64,000 nt of DNA. Source: Hygrocybe punicea. Taxonomy: Eukaryota; Basidiomycota; Agaricomycetes; Agaricales; Hygrophoraceae. Position numbers and translations under genes: made by a program. Numbering within the stretch: position 1 is the stretch's first letter; each line of letters opens with the position of its first letter. The stretch spans positions 2,108,001-2,172,000 of the forward strand of contig OY744464.1 in the NCBI GenBank assembly GCA_963556145.1, in the 5' to 3' direction. Of this stretch, positions 1-10,421 are shown piece by piece. The notes beneath the pieces are model-generated. The model was not told the origin of the DNA. It did no database searches and was given only the letters and a program-made list of their open reading frames with translations.

Positions 1-726
1 AAAAAAGGAACTAACTGGGGCATTGAAGCAACTTTATGAGACAAGAATGGCAAGCCAGTTTATGGTACAGATGGGAAGCTTCAGAAAGTGAAGGTTCAGA
101 TTGGCCCTGCTTGTTTTGCCGATGGAAGACCTCAAGACCTATATTTCTGGGATGGCCATGAACGAGCCAGCGTTTTCAAGGGTATGGCTGTGATTTTAGA
201 GGAGCGAGGTTTTGGAGACATGTCCAAGGTCCATGCTGAGTGTCCTGGATTCAAGTGTGAGCCTGATGCAACCGATTGCTGTTGTTGATGTATTCTCCAC
301 AATGAACCCGATTTTGCCCAGGTGGAATCACTTCTTGAAACCACATGTAAATCTTGTGGGTTTCAAGTCCTCTTCCCAAATTTCACTGTGAGCTCAATTT
401 TATTGAGCAATGTTGGGGTCACACAAAGAGACTGTATCGAATGAAGCCATCTTCTTCCAAGGAGGAGGATCTACAGGCCAATGTTCTTGCCTCACTTGAG
501 GCTATTCCACTTTTGACCATGCACTGGTTGGTGCCTTTTTTTGTTTCTCCAAAACTTGGTTCTTACTGGGTGACATAGATATGCAACCCACTCTCACAGG
601 TTCATGGATGCATACATGAAGGGACTTACCGGAAAACAGGTGGCATGGGCAGGAAAAAAGTACAGGGGCCATCGTGTTCTACCAACAAGCGTAATGAAAG
701 ATTTAGAGGATGTTAAAATGCTTTAG
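1..726 (+). pseudogene. Tc1/mariner-like DDE transposase fragment, frameshifted
   Basis: C-terminal part of a DDE endonuclease common in basidiomycete genomes. Frame 1 runs from the window edge through a Cys-rich stretch ending DATDCCC at about 288, where a TGA interrupts it; a frameshift near 354-372 moves the reading to the conserved block LPKFHCELNFIEQCW, which carries the last catalytic Glu. A third frame then gives the tail FMDAYMKGLTGKQVAW and ends at TAG 724-726. The N-terminal half lies outside the window or is lost. The family is recognised from the ELNFIE block and the Lys/Tyr-rich tail; the superfamily call (Tc1/mariner) is less certain than the call as transposase. Not functional as it stands. 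Confidence 0.75.
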
Positions 727-835
727 ATTGATGCTGAAATAATTTGATACCCATTTGTCTGCATGGTACACTTAACAGGCTGCTAAGTTTCCTGATGTCA
801 CAAATAGTCACACCACGTGATGTGGGATGGGTATG

Positions 836-1073
836 GATGAGCCCTATCTTAGTCATGGAAAGGATTAGTAATCCATATCACGTGACCCCAGAACTCAAAC
901 ACACCTGTCCGATGAATAATGCTGAAGCGCAGCAGTTATTCTACTTACCACAAGAAACTTCTAGTAGATTTAGCTAGTAGTATAAAAGCCCTCTCAGAGA
1001 GAGGTAAATATAATTCAATTCCACATAAATTACTTAGCAGTCAACAACCACTGCACTACCGTATATTCCAATA
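836..1073 (+). repeat. 5' LTR of element A
   Basis: Matches 28249-28490 almost base for base from GGAAAGGATTAG (853) to TATTCCAATA (1073). The first 20 or so bases have diverged from the 3' copy, which starts TGTTGAATAG, so the left edge is approximate. A TATA box, TATAAAA, stands at 981-987. The end CCAATA is unusual against the usual CA end. Confidence 0.85.
981..987 (+). promoter_or_regulatory. TATA box in the 5' LTR of A
   Basis: TATAAAA about 90 bases before the LTR end, repeated at 28398-28404 in the 3' LTR. Position fits the start of the retrotransposon transcript. Confidence 0.6.
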
Positions 1074-1085
1074 GGTTATGAGCCC
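1074..1085 (+). other. Primer-binding site of element A (half-tRNA iMet type)
   Basis: GGTTATGAGCCC directly follows the LTR. It is the complement of GGGCTCATAACC, the anticodon stem-loop of initiator tRNA-Met (anticodon CAT). Drosophila copia primes from the same internal region of that tRNA rather than from its 3' end. Element B has the same GGTTATGAG at 14056. Confidence 0.7.
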
Positions 1086-1156
1086 TGAATGGCTGTAACA
1101 GAAACATGATCATGCACCTCCAAACATTGCACTACCACCTCATATACTAGCCAACT

Positions 1157-1696
1157 ATGATGGACGAAGTCACGCACACATCGGGATCCTACCGGATTGT
1201 GTTATTGAAGTGGAACAATTGGATGCCATGGAAGAGACAGATGTTAGCCATGCTTCGGGATCTTGGGTTAGAGATGTACATTGATGTGGAATCAAAAGCC
1301 CCTGTCCCGGTAGACGCATCCCATCCAACACCAGTGGAATCTGAGGCGATGCAGAAAGGGCACAGCGGAGACACCAAGACAAGGACGTGGATTGAGCTCA
1401 CAATTGGCAACATGGAAATGATACATATCATTGGCAGGCACACAGCGAGTGAGATGTGGAAGCAGCTAATCTTGATAAAGGAATCCAGGGGGAAGCTCGG
1501 AATATTAGCGATGTGTCGTGCATTATACCAGTCGATTGTTGAAGAAGGATTTGACCTAATCGAGCACATATTGAAGCTCTGGAAACTGCAGGAGGAGCTC
1601 CACTTGATGGGAAGTCTGATTTCCAACAAAGACTTCACAATGATACTTGTATCCTCCTTACCGGAAAGTTGGGCTTGTATACATTGGCGTACTTAG
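1157..1696 (+). pseudogene. Element A gag (copia gag-polypeptide, UBN2-like)
   Basis: 179 codons starting about 80 bases after the primer site. The N-terminus has the copia Gag hallmarks: LLKWNNWMPWKRQM (family pattern NW..WK..M), then the helical region with a Trp (EMWKQL) and the block LISNKDFTMILVSSLPESW. Reading shifts frame near 1690 (family: SLPESW followed by more Gag), and the zinc knuckle is absent, so this is a truncated Gag. It packages element RNA in the intact family. Confidence 0.75.
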
Positions 1697-1803
1697 GCTC
1701 AAAGAAGGACAGAATGTCACTGATGTCACACAAACTAGTCACGATCCTATAAGAGGAAGACTGCAGGTGCCATAAGTGCAGCAAAGATCCTAACAACATC
1801 GCT

Positions 1804-2194
1804 ATGCACGGGAGGTTCACCGGAAAGGGCAACAGAATATGCAGGCTCTATATGGAGGAGAATAAACTTGTTGGAACAGGCTGGAAAGATGGACAACTAT
1901 ACCGTCTGAATGCCCAAGTGCAATCCCACATGCTGGAAAAGGCAAACGTAGCCATGCTGAAGAAAATGTCTTGGGACGAATGGCACTGCCTATACAGACA
2001 CATCAGAATGAGCAGACTTGAGACCCTGCAGAGAAAGGGGTTAGTCATGGGTCTAGAAATTGATGAAGGAAGTATCCCTTCCCAAACATGTGAGGCTTGC
2101 ATTCAGGCAAAGCGAGCTGTCCAGCCATTTCCGAAAGAGGCCGATGGACCATCAAAAGTCGCCAGAGAGTGGACTTGAGTGACGTCTGGGGCCC
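1804..2194 (+). pseudogene. Element A pol: GAG-pre-integrase and start of integrase
   Basis: Reads KGNRICRLYMEENKLVGTG, then the HHCC-type zinc motif of the pre-integrase domain (His in LYRHIRMS, Cys pair in CEACIQAKRA), then DLSDVWGPA in another frame, where the integrase core begins. The TGA at 2176 is a frameshift effect. The hAT element at 2203 splits the integrase after VWGPA; it resumes at 5493. The aspartic protease that should precede this block is missing, so an internal deletion lies between 1700 and 1804. Confidence 0.75.
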
Positions 2195-2202
2195 AGCATG
2201 TG
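2195..2202 (+). repeat. 8-bp target duplication of hAT-1 (left)
   Basis: AGCATGTG, repeated exactly at 5485-5492 on the other side of the element. Eight bases is the hAT signature. Confidence 0.9.
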
Positions 2203-5200
2203 TAGTGAATGGCATGGGTAACCCCTGGGTAATTCCAGGGGTACCTGTACCCGTACCCATGGTAAACCCATACCTGCCATCTGGGTATGGGTTTTCTAAT
2301 GGGTATAGATTTTCAGACCCTGGGGTATGTGTGTATCTGAACCCATCATGGGTAACCCATGGGTCTACGGCAAATACATGGCTTCTGAGTACAGCTATAC
2401 AACAATCGCATCCCACCCATCAGGCAAGGCCTTCTCCTTGTCGTCACTGGCTGCCTCAACAGTCACAGCATGAATATCTTTATCTTTAACCAAGCCCACC
2501 AAGCTCCAACTCCTAAGGCACAGAAGTGCATGGATTGATTGCAAGGATAGTTGATTCCGGATATGACTCAAAACAATTTGGCCTTCACTGAAGACACACT
2601 CAATGTCAGTAGATGTCGCTATTTATAGCATCAATATATTTTCATGCATAAAAAGATTGAGCGACTTACCAGGAATCGTTAAATAATCAAGAGCCATCTG
2701 CGTGAGATGAGGGAACATCGCTTTATGTTCTTGCCACAATAAAAGGACATCCTGCAGTTGTTCAGGATCTGTGCTAAGGTACCATGCAAGTTCATCGCAA
2801 TAATTGGATGGCTTGGGAATCATCAAAGTAGGTAGATTATCAAAGATGTTTTCTGTCTATATGAATGTCATGAGAGGTAGGCATGAAATAATCAAATGAG
2901 TACCTTGTGCTTTTTTCTTGGGGGTGAATTGATACCAGATTCATTGCCATCAGGCTTACTGGGCAGTGTCACATATGACCATTCAAATTCCTCATGGACA
3001 ATCTCTTCTGCTGTTGCAATCCAATCAGCCAGCCAACCGGCATTCCTGAAATATTGGAGCTTGTGACATGGATGTAAGACTACATCATGGCAGTGAGTAA
3101 CAACCTCAACAGGAAGACAACTCAGATGTACCCATTGCAATTTGATAAACCTCAGATGTGTCAGACTTGTCATAATAATTGTTGAGAATTTTCTTCGCAA
3201 TGCTGAGGGCTACACAGATCGACGGCATCATTTTGGGGTCCTGAGATTGAGTAGTTAGTACCTCATCAATGTGATCCATTGCGGGAATCATGGTGGCAAG
3301 GTTGGGTGTAGCATGCAAAAAGAATAGGGTTGCATCTTTGAAGACCTGACCGAAAAAGGTGTTACTATACAGTTCAACGTTCAACACTCACCTTCAGTGC
3401 ACCGCAAAGCTCTTCTGCCATCTCCCATTCTCCACTATCCAGTTCATACTTCTGCAGGTCGGCTTTCTTGTTTCCAGAAAGTTCATTGATGGCTGCACGA
3501 TATGGCAATGCAAATTCCAACATGTCATATGTGCAGTTCCATCGCGCTCTCACATCTCATGGCATTTTTGCTGCTTTCAGCTTCAACTTTTCAAGCTTCC
3601 CAAACCACAATGGCAATAGGATCGTGCTGGAGTGGATGATAGTGAAGGAGATCTTGCGAAGCTACAAAGGTCTGGTCAGGCAAATCTCTTCCAATGTAGG
3701 TGCTGAACACTGAACACACCTTGACAAGCAGGATCTGCACAGGCCTGAGGTTTTCATTCAGCACTTCGTGATTGCCATCGGACAAATCTTCATCTTCCAT
3801 GTCAGCATCATCTTGCTCACCCTCCTATTCTCTCCATGTGATCTCCTCCTCGATATCAATTCCTTCAGCAAGTTCTTGCAGTTCTCTCTTGGCCTCATTC
3901 AATGTACTGTTGTCACCACCCTTGGGAACATCAAACTGGTGCACTACTCTCATAGCAACAAGCACGATAATATGGTTGAAGCATCTCATGTGATTGGCGG
4001 CCCCCGGGAAGCTTTGGATGAGGTTTTGGAGTTCATCAATCATTGTATCATGGCAGCTCACATTATCACATGTTATGCTCAATACCTTCATATGAACAGT
4101 GAGCAATTTACTTGGCTTGTGCAAGTTTGTCACTGACTTTAGCTGATATCCCAAAATCATCAATTATCTTGGTAAACACAGCCACTAGGTTTGTTCCCAA
4201 GTGTGACATGGCAACCTCCACCAAATCAAGTAGCAGAGACATGGGACAACCATTTACCTTAAAATGGACTGTAACTGCCATGAATGCTTTGTGGTTCAGT
4301 GATGTCCAAGTGTCGGTTGCAAAATTTAGGTCGCCTTCATATTCTTGGAGCAACTTTGCTATTCACTTGCAGGCATTCATGAAGACTTTTTTTACATCAC
4401 GTGATAATGTTGATGGAGATGGTATGTGATATTCAGGATGCCCTGTCTTCATCAGGCTCTGGAACCCACGGTCACTGACAATATTAAAAGGTCTTTTACT
4501 CTCACAGACCCAATAAACCATCTCCACCCTAGTACTCCCAATCAATTTTAAATACCCCCATATGATTTTCATCATGTACCTTGCTTCAGACGCTGTGTGT
4601 TGTCAATGGGAATATGTCACTTTCCCCTTACCCTTTCTTGCGAATGCCGCTGTGATTGATTGTGGGTCTAGAAATCCTTTTATTGTTGTCTGTCACACCT
4701 CATTCGCAGTGTCCACTTTTTCTGCACAGGCAATCACCTCTTCACCCCAACATTTTTTAGCATGCTTCCACATGTTACCAGTAGACTTGGCATCACCCTT
4801 GTCAAGGTACCTCCACACTCCTCGCAATTTGTGTTTGCACTCTGGTGCCATACAAATGAAAGTATAGTAATGATGGCTGGCTTCAGACCCAACAGTTGGA
4901 AGGGGTTTAAAAAATGCATAGATAGGTGCTGTCCAATCCTTAGCCTGTCATTCTTGTGATGTTGTGTGTTTTAATAGCTAAATATGCTAGTGAACAGGTT
5001 ACACACTCAGCTTGACCTCCTTGTCTTCCTCATCTGAAATCTCAATGGAATCTGGACTCTTCCTACTGTTAGCTGTGCTTTCTCCTGCGTCTTCCATAAT
5101 GATGTCTCCTTGTTCTTCCAGTACTTCACCAATGTGAGTTGCTTCATCATCGTTAACATTCTCAATAGTCACTGATGATCATCGATTCAAAGTCTTTGAA

Positions 5201-5484
5201 GGTTCTTGTCTTGTCTGGCCAGACTTTTTCTTGCTTTTGGCTTTGGTGACAGGCTGTTTTGGTGCTTTAATAGTTTTTTTATGAATAGTGGGTACCATGG
5301 TGGTTGGTTGAAATGTGGCTGCCTCGTTGTCTGTATAGTTCTCATTATACTTGACCCATTGTGGCGGGTAACCCATGATGGGTACGGGTTTTTACCTGGG
5401 TCAGAAAATACATACCCGTACCCATACCCAGCACTGTACCCATGCTGTTACCCACGGGTTAACCCAGACCTGTGCTATTCACTA
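2203..5484 (-). mobile_element. hAT DNA transposon hAT-1, nearly complete
   Basis: Ends are TAGTGAATGGCATGGGTA and, inverted, TAGTGAATAGCACAGG. Subterminal regions are crowded with short GGGTA/ACCCA repeats (about 2205-2370 and 5350-5470), the kind of sites hAT transposases bind. An exact 8-bp duplication flanks it. It lies in the integrase of element A, so it is younger than A. The transposase gene runs on the minus strand. Confidence 0.93.
2395..5376 (-). pseudogene. hAT transposase with BED-type zinc finger (introns, possibly decayed)
   Basis: Start ATG at 5376 gives MGYPPQWVKYNENYTDNEAA, a basic/acidic N-terminus. A BED-like zinc finger follows (Cys pair in NCEECGG, then the His in LLVTCGSMLKNV region, 4734-4919). 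The RNase H-like core shows NFATDTWTSLNHKAF (first catalytic Asp) and CDNVSCHDTMI (second Asp) with CFNHI. The C-terminus has MIPKPSNYCDELAWYLSTD, TIPG, then after an intron the dimerisation block DIECVFS and SWSLVGLVKD, and stops at 2395. Several exons join only with introns or frameshifts (for example after 5179), so I cannot say it is intact. It would cut and paste this element and perhaps the MITE at 12128. Confidence 0.8.
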
Positions 5485-5492
5485 AGCATGTG

Positions 5493-7883
5493 TAGAGTCT
5501 ATTGGAGGATTGAGATACTATATCTCATTCACAAACAACACAGTACACACCATAACCACTTTATTCATGAAATGGAAAAGCCAGGTGATGGAATGCATCA
5601 AGGCTTACATTAACATGATTGAGAAGAAGTTTGATTGAAACCTGAAATATTTGCGGTTTGATAACAGAAAGGAACTCATCAACAAGGAAGTCAAGAGATG
5701 GGCAGTGGAGAAGGGAATTGTCATTGAAACAACAGCCCCTTACTCACCCTCGCAACACGGAACGGCAGAAAGATTTAATCACATGTTACTGGAGTTAGCC
5801 CATGTGATGTTGATCGCTAAAAACCTGCCTGCATTCCTTTGGCCAGAAGCCATTGCACATGCAGCATACATTCGAAACCGATCCCCCACTAAGGCTCTAG
5901 ATGGAATGACTCCGCATGAAGCCTGAATTGGCAAGAAGCCAGATGTATTGCATTTCCAGGAGTTTGGATGCGATGTTTGGGTCTTATATCAAGGTGGAAA
6001 GAGATTGAAGCTGGCACTGCAATCAGCTAAGATGAAGTTCATAGGATTTGTAAAGTTGCAGAAGGCTATCCGATACTATGATGCTGCAACATGGACTGTT
6101 AAAACATCACAGAATGTTGCATTTCATGAGGATGGGGCATTGCAGGAAGTCTGGATTGTATCTGACTTACTGGGTTTGCAATTCGAGGGGGAGCAGAGTG
6201 AATCTGACCACTCGCAAACTCCGGAACCACTGGAAGCTGCAATGGAATCACCGGAACCCACCAGAACAGCACTGGAAAGGGCTATCTGCAGACCAGAAAA
6301 TGAAATAACATACCCACTGAGAGCAACACGAGGAGTCGATCACGACTACTGACAGTTAAACAACCTGCATGCACAACCGACACAACACGAGATACATGAA
6401 CCGCTTGATGTACGAAGACCAATGGAATCATCCACAGCGAAACAAAAGGAAAACAGTTAGCATGGAAACAACCATAGCATATGCATTCTTGAGTGAAATG
6501 CAGCAGGATATCAGTCTCACCAACAAGGACCCATGGGATTTGAAGGAAGCCAGGGAAGCTGTGGATTGGGAGAACTGGAAGTTAGCGATGAAAGAAGAAT
6601 TTGATCAGCTACAAGAAATGGGTGTTTGGAAACTCATAGACTTACCAGAGGGGCAGGAAGCCATTGGAAGCAAGTGGGTTTTCCACCAGAAACATGACAA
6701 GACAGGTGCAATCACTAGGCACAAGGCCCAATTAGTAGCCCAGAGTGGATTTCAGCGAAACTGGAACATTTGCTCCTGTGATGCGGTTCAAGACATTATG
6801 GACATTGCTTGCGTATTCCACAGTCAAGGATTGGGATATTCAGCAGATGGATATCAAAGGCACATACCTTAATGGATGGGTGAAGGAGGAGCTGTACATG
6901 AAACAGCTGGTGGAATTTGAGGACAGAACCAGATGGGTTTGCCACCTCATATGCCTTATATATGGTATCAGACAAGCTGGAAATGTATGGAACACGGATT
7001 TCGATAACACAATGAAGGAATTTCATTATACGAGATTACAGACTGACTACTGTGCATACTACTATCGGGAAGGTGAAAACTTCTCCATCATACTCATATG
7101 GGTCGATGACCTTATGCAAACAACCAAGAGATGAATCAGCGGATAATCAACCAGCTGAAAGAAAAATATATGGTAACAGTCATTGGAAAGCCAACATTAC
7201 TGCTTGTAATACATATCAAATAAGACTGCCAACAATGGAAAGTCACCCTATCACAAAGCCATTATATCTGGAAGATACTTGCGAAGGTCAGAATGAAGGA
7301 TGCGAAACTGGTATCAACCCTGATGGATCAGGATGTGATCCTATGAATAAATGAAACTGAAACCAATGAGAGTGAGTGGAAACACACCTCAATCAAGTAT
7401 GCAACATAAGTTGGAGAGCTCTTGTATGCTGCACATGCAACAAGACCCAATATCATGTATGAAACAGTAACCATTGCGCAATTCACATGGAACCCAAGTC
7501 CGGAACACTGGACAGCACTTAAAAGGATATTCCACTACCTAAAGGGAACAATGGATTATGAACTAACATATGGCAGAAAGGACCAACAGATTATCACAGA
7601 AACCATTCATTATGTCAATGCTGATTTGGGATCCAACCTGCACCAGAAATCCATTAGTGGATATGTGTTCATGATCACAGGGGGAGCCGTAGCTTGGAGC
7701 TCAAAGAAGCAGAGCATGATTGCATTGTCAATGGCTGAAGCAGAATATGTCGCCACTACTCATGCCACAAAGCAGTTGATCTGGCATAGAAACTTATTGA
7801 AGGAATTGGACCTACGGTCAGACAAAACATTGATTTTACGATCTGATAATCAGGCGTGATTGCTATATCGCACAACCCGGAAT
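5493..7883 (+). pseudogene. Element A pol: integrase, reverse transcriptase, start of RNase H
   Basis: Resumes at VESIGGLRYY after hAT-1. Integrase acidic residues are visible in LRFDNRKELIN and HGTAERFN. Reverse transcriptase starts near 6560 (WENWKLAMKEEFDQLQ) and holds FAPVMRF, QQMDIKGTYLNG and the catalytic WVDDL (7100). RNase H shows SISGYVF, MAEAEYVA and RSDNQA. It is broken by TGA in FD*NLKY (5636) and EA*IGKK (5924), both where CGA would be expected, by a frameshift at about 6745, and by another after 7130. hAT-2 interrupts the RNase H at 7884. Confidence 0.85.
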
Positions 7884-8103
7884 TAAGGCTGAACACAGAT
7901 ACAGGTGATCCGCCAGCTACCTGCAGGTTGACTCGTGGGAAACCTGCAGGTTCAGATATTAAATTCTAACTGGACTTGAAAGAGCCAAACCTGTGTGGCT
8001 CCAGGTCCACTCTTTTTTATTTTTGGAGATACCTGCAGGTATCCAGATTCACAGTGCAGTCAAGCCAATTTATGCTACATACTCGCTTAGTACACATTTA
8101 GTC

Positions 8104-8570
8104 TACTACGGGGGGCATTTCATCATCTGAATCTGAATCAGTAGTAGCGTCTTCGTGATCATCCAACAGCTGGGAACATTTCATGCCCCTTCCTGGCTGC
8201 TGCAACTGCTGCAATTGCGACTAAATTCTGCACCGGTGCAAGGCAAATGAGATTCTTATGGTAGTGTCGTCAGATATACCCATGAACGAGTGAGAGAATC
8301 TCAATAACATACCTCAACCTGATTGCAAAACCCTTCAATCAGCTCAATGATCGCATCTTCTCCTGCATTCGTTTCGGCCAGTAATACTTGTGCTTGGATC
8401 AATCCATTCACTTCTACAATCAAATATTTGTGCTGTTTAGTTGTTTCCCACAGCATCACAAGGTGTTGAAGTACCTGAGGCTGGCAAGTGGGGGTGGATG
8501 TAGCATGAATTGGGGGATAGAAAAAGTTGGCTGTCACTGCCCAGCGTGTTGCCGAAACTGATGCGCACAT
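8104..8570 (-). CDS. Unrecognised minus-strand ORF inside hAT-2
   Basis: Exon 8301-8570 reads through LVMLWETTKQHKYLIVEVN and TNAGEDAIIELIEGF. A GTATGT donor follows and, after an intron, a Gln-rich segment and an acidic tail (DSDSDDEMPPVVD, stop near 8104). The plus-strand transposase remnant also ends in an acidic SDSDD-like tail. It may be a second hAT gene or a captured fragment. I do not recognise the family. The track start is not convincing, so the 5' limit is open. Confidence 0.35.
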
Positions 8571-8877
8571 CCTCCGTTCGTCCCTGGCATGGTCATGGGT
8601 GATAGTTCTGATAGACTACATGAAGATGTCGAAAAACAATTAGTAATGAACCATCAGTGAAAAAGAAAATCACCATCTTGGGCAACAGGTTAAGTTGTCG
8701 TTGTGAGTGTCCAAGTCTTTGGCATGGCTTTTATATATGAGCTGGCAACTTTGTAGAAGAAATGAAGGGTACATTGATCTGGCCATGCATTACTTAGCTA
8801 TTTAGTTTTCCCACTGGTTCTATATTTGTTCAGCAAATGAGTTCTTCACCCTTGGTATAAGCTTGAATACTTTTGCA

Positions 8878-9578
8878 GTCAGAAGTGGCTGGAAGATTGG
8901 GTAAAGAATGCTGAACACCTGTTGCGGGAGGAGTGGATGAGGGAGTACAAACCTCAAGTGATGGCAGCATGCCAAGTCACCGAAACTATGCAGGTTCGTC
9001 ATAAATTTTCTGAATAGGACCTTACAAGCTTAGTTTACATGCAGAGCACAATGCGTGATAAATATTCTGGTGGCATTTTACATCCAAATAAGGATGGTGA
9101 CCTTCTCAATGGCTATCTAGCAGCCCCCATGATTCCCAGCATTTCAGACCCCCTGGAATATTGGAATGCCCTTAATCCGGGGGAGAATCCTGTCACGAAG
9201 ATGGCCCTAGATTTCCGGTGTTCCCCTGGTAAGTATTCTGAAATTGCCATCCAACACGATGTATCTGATGTGTTGTGTTCAGCGGCGTCAACCGATGTTG
9301 AATGATCTTTTTCACGAGGCAGGCTTACAGTGTCATGGCTCTGACACACTCTTTTAGATGAGTCCACCCGATTGGCCACAGTCCTGAGTTCATGGGCAAA
9401 CATTGAGGGATTAATCCCTTCCAAGGAACTTGTAGAGAACATATGAAGGAAAAGTTTCAGATGGACAGAAAGTGCAGCAAGCTTGGATGAAGAGATAGCC
9501 GTTGAAGGAAGCGAACAGAATGCTGATGATGACACAATATCTGTAGATTCCGATGACAGCTTAAGTGTAGTGATATAG
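8878..9578 (+). pseudogene. hAT transposase C-terminal remnant in hAT-2
   Basis: Reads EDWVKNAEHLLREEW, then ISDPLEYWNAL, NPVTKMALDF, an intron with GTAAGT...CAG (about 9230-9283), then the dimerisation block STDVE*SFSRGRLTVSWL*HTL and ANIEGLIPSKELVE. The two in-frame TGA codons (9302 and 9341) stand where the hAT family has Arg, and the W of VSWL where it also has Arg: three CGN to TGN changes. The catalytic N-terminal half is absent. Confidence 0.8.
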
Positions 9579-9801
9579 CTACAATATTATGCAGTGAACC
9601 GTATTGAGTACCTGCAGGTTTGTATTATCAAAACCTGTGGATCACCTGCAGGTAGAATGAAACCGGCAGGTATAACCTGCAGGTTTGGATCATCCGTGGG
9701 GGAAAAAAATGGATACTGGTTTGAGTTTTGAAATTTGAAATACCTGCAGGTCCAGATCCGGATCACCTGTAGGTAGATCCGTGTTCAGCCTTACCCGGAA
9801 T

Positions 9802-10041
9802 TCCACGTGTGGACAAAACATATAGATATCAATCTACATTTCCTATGAGATCACGTCGCATCTGGTATCCTCAAAGTCATGTATATTCATTCCGAAGAAA
9901 ATCTAGCAGACATATTTACAAAAGGGTTACCTCGCCTGCTTCATGCAAAGTTCACAACTGAACTTGGTCTATTGACTGGAGAGGAACTGGAAAGAGCAGA
10001 ACATATAATGAAATACATGGATGATGTTTACCGTGACCCGG
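9802..10041 (+). pseudogene. Element A RNase H, C-terminal end
   Basis: Continues the copia RNase H after hAT-2: FHVWTKHIDINLHFL, stop, then VMYIHSEENLADIFTKGLPR, the standard copia C-terminal motif (HI...H...ADIFTK). It runs to VYRDP where element C inserts, and finishes as VYRDPE plus TGA at 13786-13795 on the far side. Confidence 0.85.
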
Positions 10042-10251
10042 TGATACACCTGTGTCACCGCTGAGCCCCAATTTAGTTTATTTTTGATTTCTTTCTTTTC
10101 TTATTTACTTCAGTATTTAAAGACTGTAGTAAATAGAGACAAACAAGAAACCTTTCCCCCTTTCACTTCAAGTTTGAGCTCCCTTGAGTGGCTTCGGAGA
10201 CCCACAACCTTGCATTCATACTCGGTCCCCACAAGGACCTCAAGTGTATCA
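10042..10251 (+). repeat. 5' LTR of element C
   Basis: 210 bp, TG...CA with 8-bp inverted ends. A TATA-like TATTTAAA stands near 10116. Differences from the 3' copy (13576-13785) are mostly mirrored CpG decay. Confidence 0.9.
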
Positions 10252-10254
10252 TTT

Positions 10255-10265
10255 TGGAGCCCACC
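10255..10265 (+). other. Primer-binding site of the C/D family
   Basis: TGGAGCCCACC lies 3 bases after the LTR. The complement is a tRNA 3' end GGTGGGCT plus CCA, which would need a tRNA with a U discriminator base, as in tRNA-Cys; the exact tRNA is an inference. The same 11 bases follow the LTRs of D1 and D2 on their own sense strand. Confidence 0.6.
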
Positions 10266-10421
10266 GCAAGGGGTCCCAAGTCATCTCAGCTTTTTGGTTA
10301 TCCCTTTTGCAGCGCTTATCAGCAGCTTAGCCACTTGTTGCGCCAGTTTTGGCAGCAATTTCCAGCATTCCCTATTGTCTAGTTTCTCTCAAGTCTTCCC
10401 TGACATCTTCAACACTTCTAT

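Larger units (their letters stand above)
7884..9793 (+). mobile_element. hAT DNA transposon hAT-2, shortened
   Basis: Ends are TAAGGCTGAACAC (left) and its inverse (right), flanked by the exact 8-bp duplication CCCGGAAT (7876-7883 and 9794-9801). Subterminal regions hold many copies of the palindrome ACCTGCAGGT or close variants (7918-8043 and 9609-9770), likely transposase sites. Only the C-terminal part of a transposase is present, so it is non-autonomous. It is not closely similar to hAT-1 in its ends. Confidence 0.9.
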
